Shown in pieces: positions 9,073-17,893 of a stretch of DNA of 64,000 bases; positions within the stretch are counted from its first letter, which is position 1, and each line of letters begins with the position of its first letter. The position numbers and the translations under genes are program-made. Origin of the DNA: VXNE01 sp965208745. GTDB lineage: Bacteria > Pseudomonadota > Gammaproteobacteria > Pseudomonadales > Azotimanducaceae. The notes under the pieces are model-generated. The model was not told the DNA's origin and made no database searches. It worked only from the letters and a program-made list of their open reading frames with translations. The DNA lies in the NCBI GenBank assembly GCA_965208745.1, contig CBDBPN010000003.1:1-64000 (forward strand). Direction: 5' to 3'.

Positions 9073-10041
9073 CTACCAGAACCCCGCGACCCGGTCGATC
9101 ACCCAGAAGCTCGCGATGCCTCCGAGGCCGTAGGCAGCGGCGCGGTCCAGGTACCACGACCGGGCTTCGAGGACCCGGTAGGCCAGCCACAAGACAGTCC
9201 CCGAGACGCTCGCGAACGCGATCTGGCCCGCCTCGATGCCCACGTTGAACAGGAACAGCGTCATCGGCACTTCGCCAGGTGGCAACCCGGTTTCCGCCAG
9301 GGCGCCGGCGAAGCCGAACCCGTGGATCAGACCGAACGCGAAGGCGACCGCCCACGGGGGCGTCAGCCGGACGTCGGCCGCACGGCCGCGGCGGGCGACC
9401 TCGAGCGCCAGGTAGACGATCGAGAGGGCGATGAACGCCTCGACCGGAGGGCCTGGCACCCGAACGACGTCGAGGACCGTGAGCGCCAGCGTCAGGGAGT
9501 GCGCGAGCGTGAAGGCCGTGATGGTTGCCACGACGACGCGTACCCCCCGGACGAGCAGCAGGATGCCGAAGACGAAGAGCAGGTGATCGACGCCGGAGAG
9601 GATGTGCTCGACGCCGAGCAGGAAGCGTTCGGCGATGCCCGCTCCCGGTTCGCCCAGGACGATTTCGGCGAACGGCTCCGAGACGATGCGCGTCGTCAGG
9701 TTGCCGGCCCGGTCCTCGATACGGACAAGGGCGTCGACGATACCGGCGTTCCAGACCCCGAGCGTGGGCGGTGGACCGTCCACCGGGCAGGCGATGCGCC
9801 GCTCGAAGGAGACGTGGTCGAAGCGTTCGACCCGCCGTATCGGCCCGATGTCCTCGCAGCCCTCGGTCAGCGACAGCTCGATCCCCGGCAGCCGTTCCGC
9901 GCCCGGCGCCGTGCGCATCGTCAGCGCGTACGAGCCCTCGGCGACCTCGCGGACCTCGACGATGGCCATCTGCATGTCGTGCGCGTGCAGGACGCCCGCG
10001 GACGCGACGAGCAGCAGCACGGACGCGGCGCGGCGGATCAA
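9073..10041 (-). CDS. HupE/UreJ family membrane protein
   Basis: A 322-residue protein with an N-terminal signal (MIRRAASVLLLVASAGVLHA), a periplasmic domain to about residue 150, then a membrane domain of about six helices. The start of that domain carries the HupE-type histidine motif (GVEHILSGVDHLLFV, an Hx5DH pattern) linked in the family to nickel or other divalent-metal passage. A later HGFGFAGALAETGLP segment is also typical. This is the longer HupE/UreJ_2 form rather than a hydrogenase accessory protein; no hydrogenase or urease genes are present. Its ATG overlaps the ppiC-type gene stop by 4 nt (10038-10041), so the two are translationally coupled. Transported substrate is uncertain. 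Confidence 0.85.
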   Translation of the reverse strand: MIRRAASVLLLVASAGVLHAHDMQMAIVEVREVAEGSYALTMRTAPGAERLPGIELSLTEGCEDIGPIRRVERFDHVSFERRIACPVDGPPPTLGVWNAGIVDALVRIEDRAGNLTTRIVSEPFAEIVLGEPGAGIAERFLLGVEHILSGVDHLLFVFGILLLVRGVRVVVATITAFTLAHSLTLALTVLDVVRVPGPPVEAFIALSIVYLALEVARRGRAADVRLTPPWAVAFAFGLIHGFGFAGALAETGLPPGEVPMTLFLFNVGIEAGQIAFASVSGTVLWLAYRVLEARSWYLDRAAAYGLGGIASFWVIDRVAGFW

Positions 10042-10928
10042 GGCGCGTCCGCTTCCCGGGATGCGTTCCCCCGGTCCGTGACCGGGGCCAGGGGCGCGAT
10101 GCGCACGTCATAGGCGGATCGCAACCGTTCCAGGCGCCGTTCGCGGTCCCGTTCGATCTGCTCGCGTTGCCAGTCGAGGTGCACCTCGTCGCGGACTTCG
10201 TCGAACGGCCTCAGGCGTGGCGTGGTGTACGTGTGGATGCGGACGAGGTGCCAGCCGTAGGCCGATCGCACGGGACCGAACCAGTCCTCCGTATCGGCTT
10301 CCGCCGCGGCCACGACAGCGTCGCGGAACGTGGTGCCGAAGTCGCCGACCAGCCGCTGCGGGTTCGGCAGGGTCAGCAGCTTCGCGCCGTGGAACGCGTC
10401 ATCCTGCACGGGGTCGCCCGCCAGCAGCCGTTCGAGGGCCGTCGCTGCCGCTGCCTCGGCTCCTTCGCCGCGCCGGTCGCGGCTGAAGAACCGGTGCGAC
10501 AGCGTCAGTTCGGCGGGAAGTCGATAGCGGTCCGCATGGGTTTCGTAGTACGCCGTCAATGCGCTCTCTTCGGGGACCGCCAGGGCGGCGAGGTCGGCCC
10601 ACGCGATGGTGAGCTTCTGCCCGAGGCGCCGGCGTACCACCGCGTCCCCGCGCTCGAGGCCCATGGCCACGGCCTCGCGGTAGAGCAGTTCCTCCTGGAC
10701 GCGGGCGTCGGCCAGCCGCGCGAGTTCTTCGACCGACGGGGGCCGGCGCCACTGCGCCTCCCACTGCGCCGCCAGGCGGGTCAGTTCGTGGCGGTCGACC
10801 TCGACGATCCGGTCCCGTTCCGGCCCGTCCGGACGGGTGACCTCGTACGCGCCGAAGAGCAGCACGCCGATGGCCGCGAAATGGAGCAGCGGCTCGCGGA
10901 CGAGCCGCCGGGCGAGATTGGACGCCAT
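10038..10928 (-). CDS. PpiC-type peptidyl-prolyl cis-trans isomerase, membrane anchored
   Basis: A 296-residue parvulin-family protein with a single N-terminal membrane anchor (LLHFAAIGVLLFGAYEV, about residues 14-30), then an SurA/PrsA-like helical region and the PPIase core from about residue 130 to 240 (ELTLSHRFF; GDFGTTF; YGWHLVRIH). The predicted location is the periplasmic side of the inner membrane, where it could help secreted clients fold. It starts 10 nt after the corrected stop of the upstream DUF3604 gene and overlaps the HupE gene by 4 nt. The linkage suggests its client may be the DUF3604 proteins or the HupE protein, which is an inference. Confidence 0.85.
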   Translation of the reverse strand: MASNLARRLVREPLLHFAAIGVLLFGAYEVTRPDGPERDRIVEVDRHELTRLAAQWEAQWRRPPSVEELARLADARVQEELLYREAVAMGLERGDAVVRRRLGQKLTIAWADLAALAVPEESALTAYYETHADRYRLPAELTLSHRFFSRDRRGEGAEAAAATALERLLAGDPVQDDAFHGAKLLTLPNPQRLVGDFGTTFRDAVVAAAEADTEDWFGPVRSAYGWHLVRIHTYTTPRLRPFDEVRDEVHLDWQREQIERDRERRLERLRSAYDVRIAPLAPVTDRGNASREADAP

Positions 10929-10938
10929 GTGACCCCGG

Positions 10939-13495
10939 TCAGCGCTTGCCGTAGCCGCCTACCCAGATCGGGCTCGACCAGGCGATCGCATCGTTCGTCT
11001 GGGTGACGCGCACGTAGTAGTAGTCGCCCTGCAGCGTGCCTGTGTCTTCCATGGAGAAGGTCAGGTCGCGCGGGCCGTCCGTGACCACGCGGCGCAGCAC
11101 GGCGCGGTCCGTCCAGGGACCGATGGGCAGTTCCACCGTGGTCCGCCCGCCCTCCATGTCGGCGATGCGGAGGGTGACCGAGGCGGCCGGGCACGAGGTT
11201 GTGATCGCCGAAGATGAGCGGAGCGCGCCGCCGGTCTCCCGCGCCTCCAGGAGATCGAGCGTCCACCGTCGCCGACTCGGCGACATCGCGGAGTTCCAGC
11301 GCGATCGAGCTGGTGTCCCCCCGGGTCTGGGTGCGGAACCGGAACTCGCCGGGCCCCGTCGCCTCGAACTCCGTCGCCGCCAGATCCTGGAAATCCTGCG
11401 GCACCGCCGATGCGACGGTGGCGCCGGAGACCTTGAGCGTGCCCTCCCAATGACGCCAGCCGCGGGGGTTGTCGCGGGGGTGCAGGGGCAGGGAGGAAGT
11501 CTCGAACGCGAGTTGATACCGTCCGTCGCGAGGTGCGCTGTCGCTCAGGGTCGCGACATCTCGCTCCCAGATCACGGCGTCGTTCTTCACGACGGTCACC
11601 GTATCGATGGGCGCCGTGCCGACGATCCGCCCCTCGATGCGGCGTGTCTCGGAGAACGGCACGCGCGTGCCCATCCGGGCGCCGTTCAGGCTGAAATCCA
11701 GCACGATCCGGTCGCCGTTGGTGGCGTACGCCTTGAGGTCCTTCATCGCGTCGAACAGCGCGTCGGTGGTGCGTTCCTGCGCAATCACCGCGCCGAGACC
11801 GCCGGTCTGGGAGAGGCCGCCCGGGAGCGGCGCGGAGTAACCGGGCTGGCTCAGGTGGTTGTCGCTCGCCGCCGTGAAGCCCACCTGGTGACCGTGGCTA
11901 AGGTACATGCGGCCGAACCACTCGAACGTCCCGTGGTTCGACATGATCTCGATGAGCGGTTCGAGCAGCGGGTCGTTCATCCGGTACTCGCCGTTCTGGT
12001 GGGCGTGCGGAATGACGACGACGTCCCGGGGGTCGTGGTGCGTGCGCAGCCCCTGATAGAGGGCGGAGAGGGTCGGGAAGAACTGCGCGCGGATCGGCAT
12101 CCGGTCGTCGGGGGTGCGGAACATCACATTGTGATGTCCGCCCTGGCGGTTGCTCACGGTCCACTCGTAGCCGAGGTACGCGATGAACTCGCCCTCTTTC
12201 GTGAAGCGCCGGACGTTGTCCGCGAGGACGTTCCATTCGAAGTCGTCGGTCCAGATGTCGTGTTCCGAATGCATGACGTAGTCGAGGCGCGCGTCGTCCC
12301 GGGCCCACGTCATGAAACGTTCCGGTGTGCCGATGCCTTCGGCGAAGCCCGAGTGGCCGTGCGTGTCGCCCCAGTACACGCGGCGCTGCGGGTCGTCCTC
12401 GACGAGGATGGGGTTGGCCCCGCCGACGATGGCGCCGTCCGCGGAACGTATGGTGAACCGGTACACGCCCGGTGTGTCGAGGGTCAGTTCCTCGAGCATC
12501 TGGATGGCGGGCCCGCCGGCATCGAGGCTGCGGAAAGGCGTCCCGTTCAGGCGAACCTCCCAGCCCGGAATCTCCCCGGTGCCCCGGTTGTAGTACCGGT
12601 CCTGGGCGCGCACCGACATGTCGAAGGGCTCGCCGGCCGCAACCACCGAGGGTGCGAACCCGCGTACGCCCGCGGTCTCGGCGCCGGTGACGACGATGTG
12701 CTGGATGGGCAGCGTGAAGAACAGTTTCGAGCCGTCGAAGTCGAGGTAGAGCGGCAGCGGCATCCGGTCCGACGAGATCGTGGACATGCGCAGCCCGCGG
12801 CTGCCTCCGGTCGTGTCGCCGTAGGTGATCGTCACGGTGTCGCCCTCGGTGAGCGTGCCGGCATCCACGCGGAAGAGCAGCCTGGGCAGGGCGCCCCGGA
12901 ATCCGCCGTGCATGCCGCGCAGGGGATGGCTGTCCACGGCGAACCGCACGTCCGGGTTCGACGTGGAGATCGATATGAAGTGATCGCCGGCCGGGTCCTC
13001 CGTCTGCAACCGGCCGTGTCCCGCCATGAAGTGCCGCGCCACGAGGAAGCCACCGCCGGTCTCGACCGGCTGCGCCCCGACGGTGTACGTCTGCGGCACG
13101 GTGACGAACGCGCCGGCGACGTGGGGACCGAGGCCGGCCGTCAGCGTCCCGAGCGCGTCGGGACGTTCGTCGAGGAGTGTGAACTCCCTCACGAAGGCGT
13201 CGAGCGTGGCGCCCGTTCCGTCGGCCGACTCGGGATAGGTCAGCACGGACATGCCCAGGAAGACCGCGTTCACGGGCAGGGTGCCGCCCGTCAGCGAGTA
13301 CGCGTTCATCCAGTCCCAGAGCACGTGCATCCGCGCTTCGCGGGTGGGGGGGGCCGTGGGCTCGGCGGCGACCGCTGCCTTCAGCCCCTCGACGCGGGCG
13401 CGCAGCTCGGGGCTGAGGTAGTCCTCCTGCGCGAGGGCTCCGGAGGCCATGGCCAGCACCATGGCGCCCAGAATCCAGTTTCGCCACGTCGCCAT
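10939..13495 (-). CDS. DUF3604 protein, long form, with C-terminal frameshift
   Basis: This is a paralogue of the 4.2-6.8 kb gene. It has a signal peptide (MATWRNWILGAMVLAMASGALA), the same N-terminal domains, then RVYWGDTHGHSGFAEG, MHSEHD, IPHAHQNGE and AASDNHLSQPGYS. Reading from the ATG at 13495 (preceded by GGGGGGAG), the frame fits the paralogue to about 11270 (IALELRDVAESATVD) and then turns into nonsense that would run to 10781 inside the ppiC gene. The expected ending (GDYYYVRVTQ, PIWVGGYGKR) lies in another frame and stops at 10939. A net one-base shift between about 11190 and 11270 explains this. The metal-binding core is unaffected. It could be a real mutation or a consensus error. 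Confidence 0.8.
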
Positions 13496-13613
13496 GTCGG
13501 CTCCCCCCGAACGTCCTCTGTTCGGGCAGAGTATAGCGGCGGGTTCCCGAGCGCCGGCCGCCTTGGCCCGCGGGAGCAGCTACCTTGCACCGAAGGGGAT
13601 GCGGAGATCCGTC

Positions 13614-14175
13614 ATGCACAAGCGCCACGCCGCTGGCCTTGCCCTCGCGTTGCTGCTCGCAGGCTGCGGGCGCGGCCCGGAGTTCGTCGAAGGTCCGGCC
13701 GTAGCGCCCAATCCGAATCCGCGCGCACCGCTCGCCGCGGTGCTCGGCTTCGAGACCGACGTGCCGGTGACGACCGAGGTCGCGATCACCGACGGGGTCA
13801 ACGCCTGGACGCTCGAATACGGTACGGGCGAGGAACCCGCCGCCGGACTGGCCCTCGTCGGCATGCGTCCCGGCCGCACGCACCGGATCGAGGTCGCCGT
13901 CCGCGACGGGGCCGGCGGCGAGGGCCGCGCCGGACCGTTCGAGTTCGAGACCCCGCCGCTGCCGGAGGTGGCACGGAGTTTCCCCCGGTCGAGACGCGCG
14001 TCAGCCAGGAGACCGCCCACTACAACGCCTCGTTCGGCATGCTGATGGCTCTCGACGCCGTCGGCGACGTGGTCTGGTACTACCGCACCGACTCCCGTAT
14101 CAGCGACTTCGAGAAACTCGACAACGGCAACCTCGCCTTCCTCACGGCCGACAACCGCCTGCTCGAGATCGACTG
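13614..14175 (+). pseudogene. Remnant of an arylsulfotransferase-like lipoprotein
   Basis: The ATG at 13614 follows GGAG with 8-nt spacing and opens a lipoprotein signal (LALALLLAGCGRG). The frame continues as an immunoglobulin-like segment to about 13970, after which related sequence continues in another frame: VSQETAHYNASFGMLMALDA, VVWYYRTDSRISDFEKLDNG, LAFLTADNRLLEID. That segment resembles the start of the propeller of arylsulfate sulfotransferase (ASST) family proteins. It stops abruptly at about 14172, just before the ribosome-binding site of the next gene. Family members are typically more than 400 residues, so about half or more is missing. I interpret it as a frameshifted and 3'-deleted gene. 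Confidence 0.68.
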
Positions 14176-14229
14176 CCGCTTTGCAGCGGGCGTGCGTCGT
14201 TGTAGGGTTACGGAAGGAGGAAACCCGCC

Positions 14230-15396
14230 ATGCCAGACCTGTTCGACCGTCACCGCGTCATCGACGTGGACACGCACCTGACCGAACCGCCCGACGTGTG
14301 GACCGCGCGCGTATCGAGCAAGTGGAGCGACCTCGTCCCCCACGTCGAGCGCCGCGACGGCAAGGACGTGTGGCTGATCGGCGACGCCGAGGTCCTGAAG
14401 CCCGGCCTCGTCTCGATGGCGGGTTTCGACGGCACGGTACCGGACCACCCGGCCACCTACGACGACATTCCTCCCGCCTGCTTCGATGCCGGGGCGCGCC
14501 TCGGCCACATGGACGCGCACGGTATCCACGCCCAGGTGATCTACCCCAACGTGGGCGGCTTCGGCTCGCAGACCTTCGTGAACCGGCTCCCCGAGCCGGA
14601 ACTCAAGCTGGAGTGCGTGCGCGCCTACAACGACTTCCTCGGCGAGTGGTGCGGCGCGGACAGCGAGCGCCTGCTCGCGGTGATGGCGTTGCCGTTCTGG
14701 GATCTCGCCGCGTGCGTCGCGGAGGTCGAACGCAGCGCCCGGATGGGGCACCGCGCCGTGCTGTTTCCAAGCCAGCCGCAGGACTTCGGGCAGCCCGCGC
14801 TCTGCGACCCGCACTGGGATCCCCTGTGGGCCGCCGCGCAGGATGCGGGGCTTCCCATCAGCTTCCACATCGGCGGGCAGGACCTCGGCAGCCTGGTGAA
14901 GCCGCCGGCCGACATCGGAACGAAGGCCAACTTCGCGCGTTTCTCGTCCCTGGCGTTCATCGAGAACAGCAAGGGGTTGGCCGAACTGATCTTCGGCGGC
15001 GTCTGTCACCGTTTCCCGCGGCTCGACTTCGTGTCGGTGGAGAGCGGCGCGGGATGGGTTCCGTCCCTGCTCGAGGCCTTCGACTGGCAGTGGCGGAACG
15101 GCGGCGTACGCGAGGAGCATCCCGAGTACGACCTCCTGCCGAGCGAGTACTTCCGGCGCCAGATCTACGCCTGCTTCTGGTTCGAGGAACAGATGATCGG
15201 CTCGGCCATCGAGCTGTACCCCGACAACATCCTCTACGAGACGGACTTTCCGCATCCGACGTCGATGTCCCCGGGCCCGGCCACGCCGGCGCTGCCTCCG
15301 CGGCACTACGCGGGGGAAGTGCTCGGGGCCCTTCCCGAGGCGTCCGTCGCGAAGGTGCTGCACGGCAACGCGGCCCGGGTCTACCACGTGCGCTGA
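14230..15396 (+). CDS. Amidohydrolase family 2 (COG2159) metal-dependent hydrolase
   Basis: A 388-residue TIM-barrel protein of the amidohydrolase-2 group. The first strand carries VIDVDTHLTEPPDVW, the barrel includes PISFHIGGQD near residue 220, VSVESGAGWVPS near 275 and the C-terminal NILYETDFPHPTS with the metal-linked aspartate near 340, followed by KVLHGNAARVYHV. The family contains decarboxylases and hydrolases acting on aromatic or ring substrates; the specific one cannot be told. The ATG has a strong ribosome-binding site (GGAAGGAGG, 9-nt spacing). It begins immediately after the broken ASST-like remnant and is probably transcribed from a promoter within it. Confidence 0.85.
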   Translation: MPDLFDRHRVIDVDTHLTEPPDVWTARVSSKWSDLVPHVERRDGKDVWLIGDAEVLKPGLVSMAGFDGTVPDHPATYDDIPPACFDAGARLGHMDAHGIHAQVIYPNVGGFGSQTFVNRLPEPELKLECVRAYNDFLGEWCGADSERLLAVMALPFWDLAACVAEVERSARMGHRAVLFPSQPQDFGQPALCDPHWDPLWAAAQDAGLPISFHIGGQDLGSLVKPPADIGTKANFARFSSLAFIENSKGLAELIFGGVCHRFPRLDFVSVESGAGWVPSLLEAFDWQWRNGGVREEHPEYDLLPSEYFRRQIYACFWFEEQMIGSAIELYPDNILYETDFPHPTSMSPGPATPALPPRHYAGEVLGALPEASVAKVLHGNAARVYHVR

Positions 15397-15489
15397 GCCT
15401 GCCGGGGGTCCGCCGGCGGCCTTGCGCAAGCGCGCGGCGTCACGCGCCCGAGACGCCCGCGCCACGCCGTTCCCGGCCCCCCCGGTGGT

Positions 15490-15518
15490 TTGACATGCAC
15501 AGGGCGCGACGCGAGAAT
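15490..15518 (+). promoter_or_regulatory. Probable sigma-70 promoter of ilvBHC-pssA
   Basis: TTGACA at 15490-15495 is a perfect -35 element; 17 bp later GAGAAT at 15513-15518 matches four of six -10 positions. Transcription would start near 15525, giving a leader of about 50 nt before the ilvB ATG. An inverted repeat (GGGCGCG ... CGCGCCC, 15502-15526) overlaps the -10 region and could be an operator or an early hairpin; no branched-chain-rich leader peptide is present. Confidence 0.5.
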
Positions 15519-15574
15519 GCGCGCCCTTTCGTGGACGCTGAGCGGTAACTTCCGCTAACGCCCCTGGAGACGCC

Positions 15575-17353
15575 ATGGCGGAGATGCTGTCCGGTGCCGA
15601 CATGCTCGTTCGCGCGCTCCAGGACGAGGGGGTCGACTACCTGTTCGGCTACCCCGGCGGAGCGGCGCTGCACATCTACGACGCGATCTTCAAGCAGCAG
15701 AAGGTCGAGCATATCCTCGTGCGCCACGAGCAGGCCGCGACCCACATGGCGGACGGGTATGCCCGCGCCACGGGGCGTCCCGGCGTCGTGCTGGTGACTT
15801 CCGGCCCGGGCGCGACCAACGCCATCACGGGGATCGCCACGGCGCACATGGACTCGACGCCCATCATCGTCATCTCCGGACAGGTGCAGCGTCACCAGAT
15901 CGGCACGGACGCCTTCCAGGAGACCGACATGGTCGGGATCTCGCGGCCGGTGGTGAAGCACAGCTTCCTCGTGCAGGAGGCGGCGGAAATCCCCGAGGTC
16001 GTGCGCAAGGCGTTCTACATCGCGTCGAGCGGCCGTCCCGGGCCGGTGGTCATCGACATCCCCAAGGACACGACCGATCCGAACGAGACATTCCCATACG
16101 AGTACCCGCGGGAGGTCGAACTCCGTTCGTACAACCCCACGACCCGCGGTCACGGCGGCCAGATCAGGAAGGCCGTCAAACTGCTGCTCGGGGCGAAGCG
16201 GCCGGTCATCTACACCGGCGGCGGCGTGGTGCAGGGCGATGCCGCCGCGCACCTCACGGAACTCGCCCGGCTGCTCGACTTCCCGGTCACCAACACCCTG
16301 ATGGGCCTCGGCGGCTTTCCCGGCACGGACCGCCAGTTCCTCGGCATGCTCGGGATGCACGGCACGTTCGAGGCGAACATGGCCATGCATCACGCCGACA
16401 CCATCCTCGCGGCGGGGGCGCGTTTCGACGACCGCGTGACGAACGACCCGGCCAAGTTCTGCCCCGACGCGCGCATCGTCCACCTCGACGTCGATCCCGC
16501 TTCCATCTCGAAGATCATCGCGGCGGACGTACCGATCGTCGGTCCGGCGGACTCCGTGCTCGCGGAGATGCTGCGCGTGGTCCGGCGGGAGCTCGACCGC
16601 GACCCCGCCGCCGTGGACCGGGGCGCCCTCGGGGCGTGGTGGGACCGCATCGGCGGGTGGCGGGAACGGCACGGTCTCGACCACGACCAGCGCCATCGGG
16701 GCGACACGCCGCTCCTGCCGCAGCAGGTGGTGCAGGCGGTGTACCGCGCCACGAACGGCGACGCCTACGTGACGAGCGACGTGGGCCAGCACCAGATGTT
16801 CGCGGCGCAGTACTACAAGTTCGACGAACCGCGCCGCTGGATCAACTCCGGCGGGCTCGGCACGATGGGCTTCGGCCTCCCGGCCGCGATGGGCGTCCAG
16901 TTCGCCTTCCCGCGGGCGACCGTGGTGTGCATCACCGGCGAGGGCAGCTTCATGATGAACATGCAGGAGCTTTCCACCTGCATGCAATACGCGCTGCCCG
17001 TCAAGATCGTGAACCTCAACAACCAGGCCCTCGGGATGGTCAAGCAGTGGCAGGACATGCAGTACGGCGGGCGCCACTCGCACAGCACCTATCGCGACGC
17101 ACTGCCCGACTTCGTGGCCCTCGCGGAGTCGTTCGGACACGTCGGTCTCCGGGTCGAGAGCCTCGCCGAACTCGAGGCCGCGATCCCGCAAATGTTCAGC
17201 GCTCGCTACGCCGACCGGCTCGTGTTCCTCGATGCGTGGATCGACCCGGACGAGCACGTCTACCCGATGGCGGTCAAGGGCGGCGCGATGTCCGACATGG
17301 TGCTCGAACGCGACGGCGTCGAGCTCGACGGCGCGGAAGCCCCGGTCAGGTGA
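15575..17353 (+). CDS. ilvB: Acetolactate synthase large subunit
   Basis: Catalyses thiamine-diphosphate-dependent condensation of pyruvate with pyruvate or 2-ketobutyrate, the first common step of valine, leucine and isoleucine synthesis. The 592-residue length is normal. The N-terminal domain has the activating glutamate in VRHEQAATHMADGYARATG, the central domain the FAD-related RFDDRVTNDPAKFCPDA segment, and the C-terminal ThDP domain GLGTMGFGLPAAMG and ITGEGSFMMNMQEL, followed by LGMVKQWQDMQYGGRHSHS. GEGS instead of GDGS is, as far as I recall, also found in other gammaproteobacterial IlvB/IlvI proteins. Its stop overlaps the GTG of ilvH by 4 nt, giving coupled synthesis of the two subunits. 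Confidence 0.97.
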   Translation: MAEMLSGADMLVRALQDEGVDYLFGYPGGAALHIYDAIFKQQKVEHILVRHEQAATHMADGYARATGRPGVVLVTSGPGATNAITGIATAHMDSTPIIVISGQVQRHQIGTDAFQETDMVGISRPVVKHSFLVQEAAEIPEVVRKAFYIASSGRPGPVVIDIPKDTTDPNETFPYEYPREVELRSYNPTTRGHGGQIRKAVKLLLGAKRPVIYTGGGVVQGDAAAHLTELARLLDFPVTNTLMGLGGFPGTDRQFLGMLGMHGTFEANMAMHHADTILAAGARFDDRVTNDPAKFCPDARIVHLDVDPASISKIIAADVPIVGPADSVLAEMLRVVRRELDRDPAAVDRGALGAWWDRIGGWRERHGLDHDQRHRGDTPLLPQQVVQAVYRATNGDAYVTSDVGQHQMFAAQYYKFDEPRRWINSGGLGTMGFGLPAAMGVQFAFPRATVVCITGEGSFMMNMQELSTCMQYALPVKIVNLNNQALGMVKQWQDMQYGGRHSHSTYRDALPDFVALAESFGHVGLRVESLAELEAAIPQMFSARYADRLVFLDAWIDPDEHVYPMAVKGGAMSDMVLERDGVELDGAEAPVR

Positions 17354-17850
17354 TCGCACGGCGCATCATTGCCGTCCTGCTCGAGAACGAGGCCGGCGCG
17401 CTGTCCCGCATCATCGGGCTCTTCGCCCAGCGCAACTACAACATCGAGTCGCTGACCGTCGCGCCCACGGAGGACCCGACGCTGTCGCGCCTGACCCTGA
17501 CGACCGCCGGCGACGATCGCACGATGGAGCAGATCACCAAGCAGCTCAACAAGCTGATCGAGGTCGTCAAGGTGGTCGACCTGACCGACGGCGACCACCT
17601 CGAGCGGGAACTCATGATGGTGAAGGTCCGGGCCGAGGGACTGCGGCGCGCGGAGGTCAAGCGGACCGCGGACATCTTCCGGGGCCAGATCATCGATGTC
17701 GCCACGGATGCCTACACCGTGCAGTTGACGGGCCCCAGCGACAAGCTCGACGCGTTCCTGCGGGCCATAGGCAACCAGGCCGTGATCGAGGTCGCGCGCT
17801 CCGGCGTGGCCGGGATCGGGCGCGGCGACAAGGTGCTGAGTCTCGGATAA
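17350..17850 (+). CDS. ilvH: Acetolactate synthase small (regulatory) subunit
   Basis: A 166-residue regulatory subunit with an N-terminal ACT domain (IIAVLLENEAGALSRIIGLF, residues about 4-23; NYNIESLTVAPTED) and the conserved C-terminal half (REL MMVKV, IFRGQIIDV). In the family the ACT domain binds valine and confers feedback inhibition on the large subunit. The start is a GTG at 17350 that overlaps the ilvB stop as GTGA; no other start gives the full ACT domain. The length fits IlvH/IlvN of proteobacteria. Confidence 0.95.
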   Translation: MIARRIIAVLLENEAGALSRIIGLFAQRNYNIESLTVAPTEDPTLSRLTLTTAGDDRTMEQITKQLNKLIEVVKVVDLTDGDHLERELMMVKVRAEGLRRAEVKRTADIFRGQIIDVATDAYTVQLTGPSDKLDAFLRAIGNQAVIEVARSGVAGIGRGDKVLSLG

Positions 17851-17893
17851 GGGCGTCGTTGGACGGACGCCGGAGCCAACGGAGGAACAACCC

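Noticed and set aside
10781..10938. C-terminal 52 codons of the long DUF3604 frame running into the foldase gene
   Set aside because: The sequence is unlike the paralogue and overlaps the well-supported start of the PpiC-type gene; the conserved ending lies in another frame.
15502..15530. Hairpin AGGGCGCG...CGCGCCCT followed by TTTC as an intrinsic terminator
   Set aside because: It overlaps the predicted -10 box of the ilvB promoter and has only three T residues; kept only as a possible operator or leader hairpin.
15495..15548. A 17-codon open frame upstream of ilvB as a possible attenuator leader peptide
   Set aside because: It contains no run of Ile, Val or Leu codons, starts inside the -35 box so would not be transcribed intact, and lacks a Shine-Dalgarno sequence.
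17038..17058. Possible unusual active site in IlvB because of GEGS rather than GDGS nearby
   Set aside because: To my knowledge this substitution is also seen in other gammaproteobacterial acetolactate synthases, so it is not notable.
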